Positions 15,580 through 24,320 are shown, counted from the first letter of the stretch. The stretch is DNA of 64,000 bases from Candidatus Devosia phytovorans (GCA_029202405.1 CP119312.1:129001-193000), one strand, 5' to 3'. The notes: generated by a model from the letters alone, not told the origin. Program-made: numbers and translations.

Positions 15580-18486
15580 ATGTCTCATCCTGCTTTCGAA
15601 CTCATCCGCGACGAACAGATCGCGGAGGTGAACAGTCGGGCGCTGCTGTATCGGCACAGGAAGACGGGGGCGGAGGTCTTGAGCCTCGTCAATGACGACG
15701 AGAACAAGGTGTTTGGGATTACCTTCAAGACGCCGCCGGAGGATTCGACGGGCGTGGCGCATATCCTCGAGCATTCCGTGCTGTGCGGGAGCCGGAAATA
15801 TCCGGTCAAGAAGCCTTTCGTCGAGCTGATCAAAGGAAGCCTCAACACCTTCCTCAACGCGATGACCTTTCCGGACAAGACGGCCTATCCAGTCGCCAGC
15901 CAGAATCTCAAGGATTTCTATAATCTGGTCGATGTCTATCTGGACGCAGTGTTCTTCCCGCTGATCAGCGAGGACACATTCCGCCAGGAAGGCTGGCATT
16001 ACGAGCTGGAAGATAGTGGTTCGCCGTTGGTCTATAAGGGCGTGGTGTTCAACGAGATGAAAGGCGTGTTTTCATCGCCCGACGCGGTGATGCGCGACCT
16101 GTCGCAGCGCTCGCTTTATCCCGATGTGACCTATGGCAAGAGTTCGGGCGGTGATCCGAAAGCCATTCCGGAGCTGAGCTACAAGCAGTTCAAGGCGTTT
16201 CACGAGACGTTCTATCATCCGTCCAATACGCGGGCCTTCTTTTCGGGCGATGACGATGCCGGGCAGCGGCTGGCCATTCTCGATGAGTACTTTTCGCAGT
16301 TCGACAGGATTGCGGTGGATGCAGAGGTCAAGCTGCAGCCGCGGTTCAATGCGCCGCGCAATGTGGTGGCGACCTATGCCGGCACGAAGGACGAGGGCAA
16401 GGCGCGCGACGGCATGGTATCGGTCAACTGGATGGTGGATGCGCCGGCTGACCGGGTGGAAGTGCTGTCGCATGGCATGCTGAGCTATTTGCTGGCGGGC
16501 AATTCGGCGGCGCCGCTGCGCAAGGCGCTGACCGAAAGCGGGCTGGGCGAGGGCATGACGGGCGGCGGGATCGGCAGCGGGTTGCGCCAGCCGATGGCCA
16601 GCTTTGGCATGAAGGGGATCGATGCGGGTGACGCCGGCAAGGTCGAGACGCTGATCCTTTCGACGCTGGAAGAGATTGCCGACAAGGGCTTTGCCGCCGA
16701 GCAGATCGAGGCGACGATCAATACGTTTGAGTTCAGCCTGCGCGAGAACAATTCGGGCGGCTATCCGCGCGGCATGGTCTATATGTTTGCGGCGCTGAGT
16801 ACCTGGTTGCATGAGGGCGACCCGCTGTCGCAGCTCAAGTTCGAGGATGCGCTGGCGGCGCTCAAGGACCTTGCCGGCAAGGGCCATTTCGAGAAGGAAA
16901 TCCGCCGGCTGTTTCTCGATAACACGCATCGCACAACGGTAACGCTGAGCGCTGACCCGGAACAGGGGGCGCGCGAGGCGGCGACGGAAGCTGAAATCCT
17001 TGCCGAGGTGCGAACGGGGCTGGACGACAAGGCGCTGGCCGAAACCGTGGCCGAGACCGAGCGGCTCAAGGCGCTGCAGGAAGAGGTCGACGATCCGGCG
17101 CTGCTGGCGAAGATCCCGACGCTGACCCTGGCGGATCTGCCGCGGGAGACGCGGACCACGCCGATCGATATCGGTACGCTGGGCGATGCGCGGCTGTTCT
17201 ATCACGACCTGCCAACCGTGGGCATCGTCTATCTCGATCTCGGCTTTGACCTGCATGTGCTGGACAAGGACCTGCTGCCCTATCTGCCGCTGTTCGGGCG
17301 GGCGCTGCTGCAGACCGGGACGAGCAAGGAAGATTTCGTGTCGCTGACGCAGCGCATTGGCCGCTCGACCGGCGGGATTGCGCAGCATCGCGGGTTGTCG
17401 GCGCGGCAGGGCAGCGATGGCAGCGCGGCGTGGTTTTTCCTGTCGGGCAAGGCTGTGCCGGATAGAATCGAGGAAATGCTCGCCATCATGGGCGATGTGC
17501 TGCTCGATGCGCGGCTGGATAATCGCGCGCGATTCAAGCAGATGGCGCTCGAGGAGAAGGCAGGTTTCGAGGCGCGGCTGGTGCCGAGCGGCAATGCCAT
17601 TGTCGATACGCGGCTGAAGTCCGGCCTGACGGAAGCGAGCTGGATTGCCGAGCAGATCGGTGGCATCAGCTATCTGCAGTTCCTGCGCGAGCTGGTGAAG
17701 CGGGTGGAGAACGACTGGGACAGTGTTGAGGCGGCGCTGGTGCGCATTCGCGATACGCTGTTCAACCGCGGGCGCATGGTGGTCAATGTGACGGCCGAAG
17801 GCGCGTTGTGGGACCACGCGCGCGGGCAGGTCGGGGCATTCCTCGAGCGCTTGCCGAACCAGGATTTTGCTTTTGCCGACTGGTCGATCAACTATCGACC
17901 CAAGTCGGAAGGGCTGATCATTCCGGCGCAGGTCAACTATGTGGGCAAGGGCGCCAACCTGCGCGAGCTCGGCTTCGAAATGACGGGCGCGTCGTCGGTG
18001 GTGCTCAAATTCCTCAACACGACCTATCTCTGGGACAAGGTGCGCGTGCAGGGTGGTGCCTATGGCGGCTCGAGCCGGTTCGACCTGACCTCTGGCAATT
18101 TTTCCTTCCTCAGCTATCGCGACCCGAACCTGCTGAAGACGCTGGATGCCTATGACGGGGCGAGCAAGGCACTCAAGAGCGAGATTGGCGAGAACGACCT
18201 GACACGGTCCATCATCGGCGTGATCGGGGATGTGGATGGCTATGAATTCCCCGATGCGAAGGGCTATTCGTCGATGTGGCGGCAATTGACCGGTACGACG
18301 GATGCCATCCGCCAGCAGCGGCGCGACGAAATCCTGGGGGCTACGGTGTCCGATTTCCGCCGGATGGCGGAGGCGGTGGACGCGGTGGCGCGACAGGGTC
18401 ACGTCGTGGTGCTGGGCGGCGAGGCGGCGATCAATCTCGCCAACGAAAAGCGGCCGGGGCTGTTCGAGGTCAGCAAGGTGATGTGA
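15580..18486 (+). CDS. M16C insulinase-family metallopeptidase (PreP-like)
   Basis: This 968-residue zinc peptidase belongs to the presequence-protease (PreP/Cym1) branch of M16, large clam-shaped enzymes that degrade unfolded peptides of up to about 70 residues. The inverted zinc motif HILEH lies at residues 61-65 (zinc ligands H61, H65; catalytic E64), with the third ligand E159 in FNEMKGVF. Two M16 half-modules and the PreP-type linker region account for the length, which is full for the family. No signal peptide is seen, so it is cytoplasmic. It is divergent from brnTA and not in an obvious operon. Confidence 0.92.
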   Translation: MSHPAFELIRDEQIAEVNSRALLYRHRKTGAEVLSLVNDDENKVFGITFKTPPEDSTGVAHILEHSVLCGSRKYPVKKPFVELIKGSLNTFLNAMTFPDKTAYPVASQNLKDFYNLVDVYLDAVFFPLISEDTFRQEGWHYELEDSGSPLVYKGVVFNEMKGVFSSPDAVMRDLSQRSLYPDVTYGKSSGGDPKAIPELSYKQFKAFHETFYHPSNTRAFFSGDDDAGQRLAILDEYFSQFDRIAVDAEVKLQPRFNAPRNVVATYAGTKDEGKARDGMVSVNWMVDAPADRVEVLSHGMLSYLLAGNSAAPLRKALTESGLGEGMTGGGIGSGLRQPMASFGMKGIDAGDAGKVETLILSTLEEIADKGFAAEQIEATINTFEFSLRENNSGGYPRGMVYMFAALSTWLHEGDPLSQLKFEDALAALKDLAGKGHFEKEIRRLFLDNTHRTTVTLSADPEQGAREAATEAEILAEVRTGLDDKALAETVAETERLKALQEEVDDPALLAKIPTLTLADLPRETRTTPIDIGTLGDARLFYHDLPTVGIVYLDLGFDLHVLDKDLLPYLPLFGRALLQTGTSKEDFVSLTQRIGRSTGGIAQHRGLSARQGSDGSAAWFFLSGKAVPDRIEEMLAIMGDVLLDARLDNRARFKQMALEEKAGFEARLVPSGNAIVDTRLKSGLTEASWIAEQIGGISYLQFLRELVKRVENDWDSVEAALVRIRDTLFNRGRMVVNVTAEGALWDHARGQVGAFLERLPNQDFAFADWSINYRPKSEGLIIPAQVNYVGKGANLRELGFEMTGASSVVLKFLNTTYLWDKVRVQGGAYGGSSRFDLTSGNFSFLSYRDPNLLKTLDAYDGASKALKSEIGENDLTRSIIGVIGDVDGYEFPDAKGYSSMWRQLTGTTDAIRQQRRDEILGATVSDFRRMAEAVDAVARQGHVVVLGGEAAINLANEKRPGLFEVSKVM

Positions 18487-18565
18487 GGCCTGCTGACACG
18501 GGCTGACGCGCCATGATGTGAGACCATGCCGTGAACCTGCACCGCATGGCCGCGTTAGGAGTGCC

Positions 18566-19573
18566 ATGGCCAGTCCGATCCTCGACCGCAACCTCCATAT
18601 CAAGGCGATCGACGCCTATATCGACCCCAATGTCCCGCGCGAGCGGGCCATCATCACGCATGGCCATGCCGATCATGCGCGGAGCGGGCATGGCTCTGTG
18701 CTGGCGACACCGGATACGATCGCCATCATGAAGGTGCGCTATGGCGAGGATTGCGCGAGAAAATTCGAGCCGCTGGATTTCGGCGTGCCGCTGCAGGTTG
18801 ATGATGTCACGATAACGCTTTATCCGGCCGGGCATGTGCTGGGGTCGGCGCAGGTGCTGCTGGAGCATCGGGGCCAGCGGGTGGTGGTGACCGGCGACTA
18901 CAAGCGCCTGCCGGACCGGACTTCTCAACCCTATGAATTGGTGGAGTGTGATCTGCTGGTGACCGAGGCGACGTTCGGCCTGCCGGTGTTCCAGCATCCG
19001 CACCCGAAGCTGGAGATTGCGAGACTGTTGAAATCGGTGGCGGACCAGCCGGAGCGCAGCCATCTGGTCGGGAGCTACGCGCTGGGCAAGGCGCAGCGGG
19101 TGATCGGGCTGTTGCGCGATGCGGGTTGGGATGCGCCGATTTATCTGCACGGTGCGATGATCCGGCTATGCGAGCTTTATCAGGAACTGGGTGTCGAGCT
19201 CGGGGATTTGCGGCCGGCGACGGGGACGGTGAAGGCCGAGATGGCGGGGCAGATCGTGATTGCGCCGCCTTCGGCCATTCGCGACCGGTGGAGCCGGCGC
19301 TTTCCCGATCCGGTGGTGTGCCAGGCTTCAGGCTGGATGAGCGTCAAGCAGCGGGCACGGCAGGCACTGGTGGAATTGCCGCTGGTGATTTCGGACCATT
19401 GCGACTGGGGTGAGTTGCAGCAAACGATCACCGAGACCAAGGCGAAGACCGTGTGGGTGACGCATGGGCGCGAGGATGCCTTGGTCTATTGGTGCCGACA
19501 GCAGGGGCTCGAGGCCGAGCCGCTCAATATCCAGGGCTTTGAAGATGATGGCGGCGAGGGGGAAGCGGCATGA
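18566..19573 (+). CDS. Ligase-associated DNA exonuclease (metallo-beta-lactamase fold)
   Basis: This 335-residue protein belongs to the SNM1/Artemis-like metallo-beta-lactamase nucleases found beside ATP-dependent DNA ligases. The metal-binding motif HGHADH occupies residues 32-37, followed by the LYPAGHVLGSAQVLLEH segment and a C-terminal WVTHGRED. The start at 18566 has TTAGGAG upstream. It overlaps the ligase gene by ATGA, so the two are co-translated. Related loci also carry an Lhr-type helicase and a PdeM phosphoesterase; both are absent here. Role inferred: end processing before ligation in DNA repair. Confidence 0.9.
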   Translation: MASPILDRNLHIKAIDAYIDPNVPRERAIITHGHADHARSGHGSVLATPDTIAIMKVRYGEDCARKFEPLDFGVPLQVDDVTITLYPAGHVLGSAQVLLEHRGQRVVVTGDYKRLPDRTSQPYELVECDLLVTEATFGLPVFQHPHPKLEIARLLKSVADQPERSHLVGSYALGKAQRVIGLLRDAGWDAPIYLHGAMIRLCELYQELGVELGDLRPATGTVKAEMAGQIVIAPPSAIRDRWSRRFPDPVVCQASGWMSVKQRARQALVELPLVISDHCDWGELQQTITETKAKTVWVTHGREDALVYWCRQQGLEAEPLNIQGFEDDGGEGEAA

Positions 19574-21147
19574 AGCGCTTTGCCCAATTGCTGGAGCTTT
19601 TGGCCCTGACGCCGTCGCGGACGCGCAAGCTCGCCGCGCTGACGCAGTATTTTCGCGAGACGCCGGACCCCGATCGTGGCTTTGCGCTGGCGGTGCTGAC
19701 CGGGGCGCTGACGTTTCGCAATGTGAAGCCGGCGTTGCTGAAAGAAATCGTGCTGCGCGAGGTCGATCCGACGCTTTTCGCCATGAGCTATGACTATGTG
19801 GGGGATCTCGGCGAGACGATTGCGCTGATCTGGCCGCATCATGGCGAGGTGGGCGACCTGCCGTCGCTGACGGACCTGATCGAGTTGTTCAATACAACGA
19901 GCAAGTCGGAATTGCCGAAACTGATCGCGAGCCTGCTCACACGGGCCGAGATCAACGAGCGCTGGGCGTTGGTGAAGCTGGCGACGGGGGCCCTGCGCAT
20001 CGGGGTTTCGGCGCGACTGGCCAAGACGGCGCTGAGCGAAATGAGCGGGGTGGACCTGCAGGCGATCGAGGAAGTGTGGCATGGGCTCGAGGTGCCCTAT
20101 CCTGATCTGTTTGCCTGGCTGGATGGCAAGGCTGGACGGCCGGACATTGATCAGACGTCGCGGTTTCATCCGCTGATGCTGAGCAATCCGATCGACGAGG
20201 AGAAGGATCTCGGCAAGCTCGCCCCGGCGGATTTTTCGGCGGAGTGGAAGTGGGACGGGATCCGGGTTCAGCTGGTGCTGGGCGGGGATACGGTGTCGCT
20301 GTTTTCGCGCACGGGCGACGATATCGCCAATGCGTTTCCCGATGTTGTCGAGAATGTCTCGGGCCGCGCAGTGCTGGATGGCGAATTGCTGGTGGGCAAG
20401 GATTTCGAGCCCGGGTCATTCAATGAGTTGCAGCAGAGGCTCAACAAGAAGGTGGCGAGTGCCAAGCATCTCAAGGACAGCCCGGCCTTTATCCGCGTTT
20501 ACGACATGCTGTTTGATGGGCGCGAGGATGTTCGGACGCTGAGCTGGACGGAAAGACGGGCGCGGCTCGAGGCGTGGTTTGCTGCCAATCCGCAGACCCG
20601 GCTGGACATTTCCGAAATCCTGCCCTTTGCCGATTGGGACGATCTGGCGCAGCAAAGACGTCAGGGAGCCGACGAGCACGGCCATGAAGGGGTGATGATC
20701 AAGCTGCGATCAAGCCCCTATGTGCCGGGGCGGCCCAAGGGATACTGGTTCAAGTGGAAACGCGATCCCAATGTGGTGGACGCGGTGCTGATGTATGCGC
20801 AGCGCGGGCATGGCAAGCGCAGTTCGTTCTATTCGGACTATACGTTCGGCGTCTGGAAGGGCAATGAGATCGTGCCGATCGGCAAGGCCTATTTCGGCTT
20901 CACTGACGAAGAGCTGAAACTGCTCGACAAGTGGATCCGCGCCAATACGACGGCGGCTTTCGGACCGGTTCGCGAAGTGCGCAAGGAACTGGTGTTCGAG
21001 GTGGCCTTTGACTCGGCGCAGGAAAGTACGCGGCACAAGTCCGGCGTGGCCCTGCGGTTTCCACGGATCAGCCGGATCCGCTGGGACAAGCCGGCGACGG
21101 AGGCGGCAACGTTAGAGGATATGGCCGTGTTTATCGGGGCGACGTAG
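19570..21147 (+). CDS. ATP-dependent DNA ligase
   Basis: This 525-residue ligase has an N-terminal all-helical DNA-binding domain, the adenylation domain with nucleophile Lys227 in motif I (EWKWDG), later motifs (DGELLVG, EGVMIKL, KGYWFKWKRD) and a C-terminal OB-fold. This is the three-domain layout of the bacterial ligases associated with Lhr and exonuclease genes, shorter than LigD and without polymerase or phosphoesterase modules. It shares ATGA with the exonuclease and is followed 9 nt later by a UVR-motif protein. It seals nicked or broken DNA using ATP, in addition to the NAD-dependent housekeeping ligase expected elsewhere. Confidence 0.92.
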   Translation: MKRFAQLLELLALTPSRTRKLAALTQYFRETPDPDRGFALAVLTGALTFRNVKPALLKEIVLREVDPTLFAMSYDYVGDLGETIALIWPHHGEVGDLPSLTDLIELFNTTSKSELPKLIASLLTRAEINERWALVKLATGALRIGVSARLAKTALSEMSGVDLQAIEEVWHGLEVPYPDLFAWLDGKAGRPDIDQTSRFHPLMLSNPIDEEKDLGKLAPADFSAEWKWDGIRVQLVLGGDTVSLFSRTGDDIANAFPDVVENVSGRAVLDGELLVGKDFEPGSFNELQQRLNKKVASAKHLKDSPAFIRVYDMLFDGREDVRTLSWTERRARLEAWFAANPQTRLDISEILPFADWDDLAQQRRQGADEHGHEGVMIKLRSSPYVPGRPKGYWFKWKRDPNVVDAVLMYAQRGHGKRSSFYSDYTFGVWKGNEIVPIGKAYFGFTDEELKLLDKWIRANTTAAFGPVREVRKELVFEVAFDSAQESTRHKSGVALRFPRISRIRWDKPATEAATLEDMAVFIGAT

Positions 21148-21156
21148 GAGGGCAGG

Positions 21157-21441
21157 GTGTCATCGCGATCAATCAACGAGAAGCTTGTGGCGCTGGGCAA
21201 GGAAATGGCCGAAGCCGCGGAGGCTATGGATTTCGAAAAGGCGACGGCCCTGCGCAACGAGATGGCGCGGATCAGGGGCGAGGGACCGATCGGTCCTGGC
21301 GACGCGGATACGGTAACCGTGGGCCAGCCGCCGCCGGGGGCGATGGGGCTCGGCACGCAAGTTCCGGTACGGCAACCGCCCAAAGGGTGGGTCAAGCCGA
21401 AGAAGCCGGATCTGATGACGAATGTGAAGGGGCGGAAGTAG
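21157..21441 (+). CDS. Small UvrB/UvrC-motif protein
   Basis: This 94-residue protein has an N-terminal UVR motif (about residues 5-38: LVALGKEMAEAAEAMDFEKA-type helix, turn, helix ending LRNEMARIRGE), the two-helix module by which UvrB and UvrC bind each other. The rest is glycine/proline-rich and basic, ending GWVKPKKPDLMTNVKGRK, and probably disordered. A GTG start follows GGAGGGCAGGGT and lies 9 nt after the ligase stop, so it is likely co-transcribed with the exonuclease and ligase. The context suggests an accessory in DNA repair; no function is established. Confidence 0.75.
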   Translation: MSSRSINEKLVALGKEMAEAAEAMDFEKATALRNEMARIRGEGPIGPGDADTVTVGQPPPGAMGLGTQVPVRQPPKGWVKPKKPDLMTNVKGRK

Positions 21442-21696
21442 TCAGTAATGACTGCGACATTGCGCGATTTCGAGGCGATCTTCGACAATTCGATAGACCA
21501 GCCGGTGCTCCTCATCTATCCGCCGCGACCACCAACCCGCCAGCTGATGCTTTAACGCTTCGGGTTTACCCGAACCTGAAAAAGGGCTCCGCTGGCATTC
21601 CTTGATCAGCGTGTTGATCTTCTTCAGCAGGCGCTTATCGTTTGCCAACCAATGCTGATAATCCTCCCAACCGTCTGGCAGGAAGAGGAGGTTCAT
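21442..21696 (-). CDS. yoeB: YoeB-type mRNA interferase toxin
   Basis: This 84-residue protein is the same length as E. coli YoeB and shares its features: the central catalytic glutamate in GKPEALKH, the arginine in RRIDEEHRLVYRI, and the C-terminal CRSHY with the catalytic histidine. YoeB binds the ribosomal A site and cleaves mRNA. The gene overlaps its antitoxin by ATGA-type 4 nt, antitoxin first. It converges on the UVR-protein gene with no gap. The two genes are less GC-rich than their surroundings, which fits acquisition by transfer. Confidence 0.92.
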   Translation of the reverse strand: MNLLFLPDGWEDYQHWLANDKRLLKKINTLIKECQRSPFSGSGKPEALKHQLAGWWSRRIDEEHRLVYRIVEDRLEIAQCRSHY

Positions 21697-21938
21697 TCCT
21701 CAATCAACTGGCGTTCAACGGCTTTACCTTCATTGGCTTGTCGGATTGATCGCAGGAGCCGCTCAGCGTTGGCAGGATTGCTCATCAAGTAGGTGGTTTC
21801 ATCCCATTCCATGGGAATGACAAGAACTGGCTTTTTTCCACCAGTGCGGGTCACAATCAGCGGTATACCGGTCTGCGACACAGCCTCGATGTCGGACGCA
21901 ATATCCTTGCGAAAGGCAGAAATGGACTTAGCAGGCAT
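21693..21938 (-). CDS. yefM: YefM/Phd family antitoxin
   Basis: This 81-residue antitoxin has an N-terminal Phd/YefM DNA-binding domain (ISAFRKDIASDIEAVSQTGIPLIVTRTGGKKPVLVI in outline, with the typical PVLVIPMEWDETTYLM) and a C-terminal disordered arm that wraps the toxin. It neutralises YoeB and represses the operon. GGAGAG precedes the ATG at 21938. Upstream lies a promoter whose -35/-10 region is covered by an inverted repeat with the TGTAC core known for YefM operators. Confidence 0.92.
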   Translation of the reverse strand: MPAKSISAFRKDIASDIEAVSQTGIPLIVTRTGGKKPVLVIPMEWDETTYLMSNPANAERLLRSIRQANEGKAVERQLIEE

Positions 21939-21953
21939 AGTATCTCTCCATGA

Positions 21954-21986
21954 AATTTACGTACAATATTCTGTACATAAATTCAA
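21954..21986 (-). promoter_or_regulatory. yefM-yoeB promoter with YefM-type operator
   Basis: On the minus strand TTGAAT (21986-21981) and TACGTA (21963-21958) are 17 bp apart. An inverted repeat spans 21954-21983 with arms AATTTA-C-GTACA and TGTAC-A-TAAATT around ATATTC; only one position is unpaired. TGTACA is the recognition core reported for E. coli YefM. Confidence 0.82.
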
Positions 21987-21992
21987 GAGCTC

Positions 21993-22385
21993 TCAGCGTG
22001 CCGGCTCTACCCGTTCGTCGGCTAGCTTCTTGATCTCGCGAAGTTCGGCAATTGTTGTCTGGAGGTCTTGAAGTTGCGCTTCCAGCGAGGCCAGGCGTTC
22101 GTCGACTTTGGCAGTGAGCAGGTGGACCTGCTGGCTGCGGTCGGCGTCGTAGAGGCTGAGGTAGTCGGAGATGTCGCGCAGCGAGAAGCCCAGGCGCTTG
22201 CCGCGGAGGATGAGGATCAGTCGCGCGCGGTCGCGGCGGCGGAAGATGCGGGTGGCGCCGACGCGTTCGGGAGCGAGCAGGCCCTTGGCTTCGTAGAAGC
22301 GGATGGCGCGGGTGGAAATGCCGAACTCCCTGGAGAGGTCGGCTATAGCGAAGAGATCGCGGTTTTCCGGGACAGTGCGGTTCAC
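21993..22385 (-). CDS. MerR family regulator linked to fatty-acid degradation
   Basis: This 130-residue MerR-family regulator has the winged helix-turn-helix at the N-terminus (FAIADLSREFGISTRAIRFYEAKGLL), then the RIFRRRDRARL wing and a C-terminal coiled coil for dimerisation. No cysteines for metal sensing are present, so a small organic effector is likely. It starts with GTG overlapping the fadD stop (GTGA) and is therefore co-expressed with fadD. It resembles the LiuR-type MerR regulators of acyl-CoA catabolism in layout and context. The ACGT-type palindromes in the fadD-fadE gap are its probable sites. Confidence 0.85.
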   Translation of the reverse strand: MNRTVPENRDLFAIADLSREFGISTRAIRFYEAKGLLAPERVGATRIFRRRDRARLILILRGKRLGFSLRDISDYLSLYDADRSQQVHLLTAKVDERLASLEAQLQDLQTTIAELREIKKLADERVEPAR

Positions 22386-24091
22386 TTTCTGGCTCGCGCC
22401 TGCGCGTATTCCTCGCGCAGTTCCTTCTTGGACAGCTTGCCGATCAAAGTCTTGGGCAGTGTGTCCTTGAAGATGATTTCCTTGGGCATTTCGATCTTGT
22501 TGAGGCGCTCGGTGAGGAATTTCTTGAGGTCTTCCTCGGTGACAGTCCGACCGTCGCGCAGCTTGACGAAGGCGATGGGCGCCTCGCCACGATACTCGTC
22601 CTGAACGCCGATGACATTGGTTTCCTCGACCGCATCATGGGCCATCAGCGCTTCCTCGATGGTGCGCGGATAGACATTGAAGCCAGAGCAGATGATCAGG
22701 TCCTTGATGCGGTCGACGAGGAAGACATAGCCGTCTTCGTCCATGTGGCCGACGTCGCCGGTGCGCAGCCAGCCGTGCGAGAAGGCCTCGGCAGTGGCGG
22801 CGTCATCGTTGAAATAGCCGGGCATGACCTGAGGGCCCTTGACCTGCAATTCGCCGTCTTCGCCGGTGCCAACCACCTTGCCGCTGTCGACGCCAACAAA
22901 GCGGATATCGGTGGCGGGGAGGGGCAGGCCGATGGACTTGGGTTTGCTTGGCTTGCGCAGGGCAGCGCAGCAGACCACGGGAGAGGCCTCGGTCAGGCCA
23001 TAGCCTTCGGCCAAGAGAGCCTTGGATTTCTTGCTGAAGGCATGGCGCACTTCGTCGGGCAGCGCAGCGCCGCCAGATATGCAAACTTCGAGACTCGAAA
23101 GCTGGTCGGCGGTCACGGTGTCGGACCGGGCAATGGCATTGAGCAGGGTGGGAACGGCGGGCAGGACATTGGCGCGGGTGCGGGTCAACAGGTCGAGCAG
23201 GGCCTTGAGCTCGAAGCGGGGCAGCATGACGACCTGGGCGCCGCTCGAGAGCGGGGTGTTCATGCAGACGGTCATGGCGAAGATGTGGAAGAAGGGCAGC
23301 ACGGCCACGATCTTGGAGGGCGGCAGGAAGAGGCCATCCCCCCAGAGGTTGATCTGGCTCATATTGGCCGAGATATTGGCGTGGGTCAGCAGGGCGCCCT
23401 TGGGGATGCCGGTGGTGCCGCCGGTATATTGTTGGACGGCGATATCCTTGTCCGGGTCGATGACGACGGCGCTCGGCGTGTCGCCGCGCGCGATCATGTC
23501 GTCGAAATGGGTGACGTTGCTGCGGATGGCGGACCTGCCGAGCCTGGCCAGATCCTTGCGCTTGACCACGGAGAAGAGGATTTTCTTGACCAGGGGAAGG
23601 GCGTTGGGGAAGTGGCAGACAATCAGCGACTTCACATGGCCCGCCTCGACCAGCTTTTCGGCCTTGTCGTAGATCTGGGCCAGATCGAGGGTGATCATGA
23701 CATCCGCGCCGGCATTGGCAGCGATGTGGCTGAGCTCGTGGACGGTGTAGAGCGGATTGCAATTGACCACGGTGCCGCCGGCGCGGAGCACGCCGTAGTA
23801 GACGATGGGATAGAAGGGCGTATTGGGCAGCATGATCGCGACGCGGCTGCCCTTCTTGATGCCGAATTGACTTTGCAGGGCGCCGGCGAAGGCAGTGATC
23901 TTCCTGGCCAGCTCGCCAAAGCTGGTGGTGCCGCCGAGGAAATCCAGCGCCGTGGCGGAGGGATCCTTGGCGCAGGCTGCGAGTACCTGTTCATGGACGG
24001 GACGGGTATCGACCCTGGCATCCCATTTGATGCCTTCCGGGTAGCTGGCAATCCAGGGGCGCGATCGGGCGGCGGTCTCTAGCGTCGTCAT
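22382..24091 (-). CDS. fadD: Long-chain fatty-acid-CoA ligase
   Basis: This 569-residue ANL-family adenylating enzyme activates fatty acids to acyl-CoA for beta-oxidation. It shows the P-loop-like motif QYTGGTTGIPKGALLTH (about residue 205), the A4-A5 region GYGLTEASPVVCC, the adenylate-binding WLRTGDVG and RIKDLIICSGFNVYP, and the C-terminal catalytic lysine in LIGKLSKKELR. GGAGGAGG precedes the ATG at 24091. It is divergent from fadE-fadB-fadA and followed in the same transcript by the MerR gene. Confidence 0.95.
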   Translation of the reverse strand: MTTLETAARSRPWIASYPEGIKWDARVDTRPVHEQVLAACAKDPSATALDFLGGTTSFGELARKITAFAGALQSQFGIKKGSRVAIMLPNTPFYPIVYYGVLRAGGTVVNCNPLYTVHELSHIAANAGADVMITLDLAQIYDKAEKLVEAGHVKSLIVCHFPNALPLVKKILFSVVKRKDLARLGRSAIRSNVTHFDDMIARGDTPSAVVIDPDKDIAVQQYTGGTTGIPKGALLTHANISANMSQINLWGDGLFLPPSKIVAVLPFFHIFAMTVCMNTPLSSGAQVVMLPRFELKALLDLLTRTRANVLPAVPTLLNAIARSDTVTADQLSSLEVCISGGAALPDEVRHAFSKKSKALLAEGYGLTEASPVVCCAALRKPSKPKSIGLPLPATDIRFVGVDSGKVVGTGEDGELQVKGPQVMPGYFNDDAATAEAFSHGWLRTGDVGHMDEDGYVFLVDRIKDLIICSGFNVYPRTIEEALMAHDAVEETNVIGVQDEYRGEAPIAFVKLRDGRTVTEEDLKKFLTERLNKIEMPKEIIFKDTLPKTLIGKLSKKELREEYAQARARK

Positions 24092-24121
24092 GTGGTCCTC
24101 CTCCGGGTGCCGGATTTCCGG

Positions 24122-24268
24122 CTGGCGACATCGCCATTCAGCTGATGCAAGTCTGCAAATGCCAGTCTTCTGCGCTTCCGGTGCTCACGTATCCAAACAT
24201 ACGCTTCGCTCCGGTTCTCAAAGACCGCCACTTTCGACTCTGACTGAGCTGAATGGCGATGTCGCCAG
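24122..24268. repeat. 147-bp element with 22-bp perfect terminal inverted repeats
   Basis: The 22 bp at 24122-24143 (CTGGCGACATCGCCATTCAG plus CT) recur as a perfect reverse complement at 24247-24268, enclosing 103 bp. The interior holds a smaller hairpin (CGTAT-CCAAAC-ATACG) and GC-rich tracts but no reading frame. I see no clear target-site duplication. It may be a MITE-like insertion or a structured RNA/terminator between the divergent fadD and fadE genes. Confidence 0.7.
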
Positions 24269-24304
24269 GGCTTAACGCCCTTTCGGGCGCAAATATTCCA
24301 CGGC

Positions 24305-24320
24305 TTTACGTTAGCGTCAA
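24305..24320. promoter_or_regulatory. MerR/LiuR-like operator candidate 1
   Basis: TTTACGTTAGCGTCAA closely matches, on the opposite strand, the palindrome at 24409-24425. It lies in the fadD-fadE gap, about 215 bp from the fadD start, and could serve the MerR regulator encoded with fadD. Confidence 0.5.

Noticed and set aside
16072..18603. An 843-codon open frame on the minus strand opposite the M16C peptidase gene
   Set aside because: It is a compositional shadow of a GC-rich gene; the translation is rich in R, H, Q and A with no domain pattern, while the plus-strand frame has full M16 motifs.
24122..24268. Integron attC-like site
   Set aside because: It has long inverted arms, but no GTTRRRY/RYYYAAC core sites at the ends and no integrase or cassette genes around.
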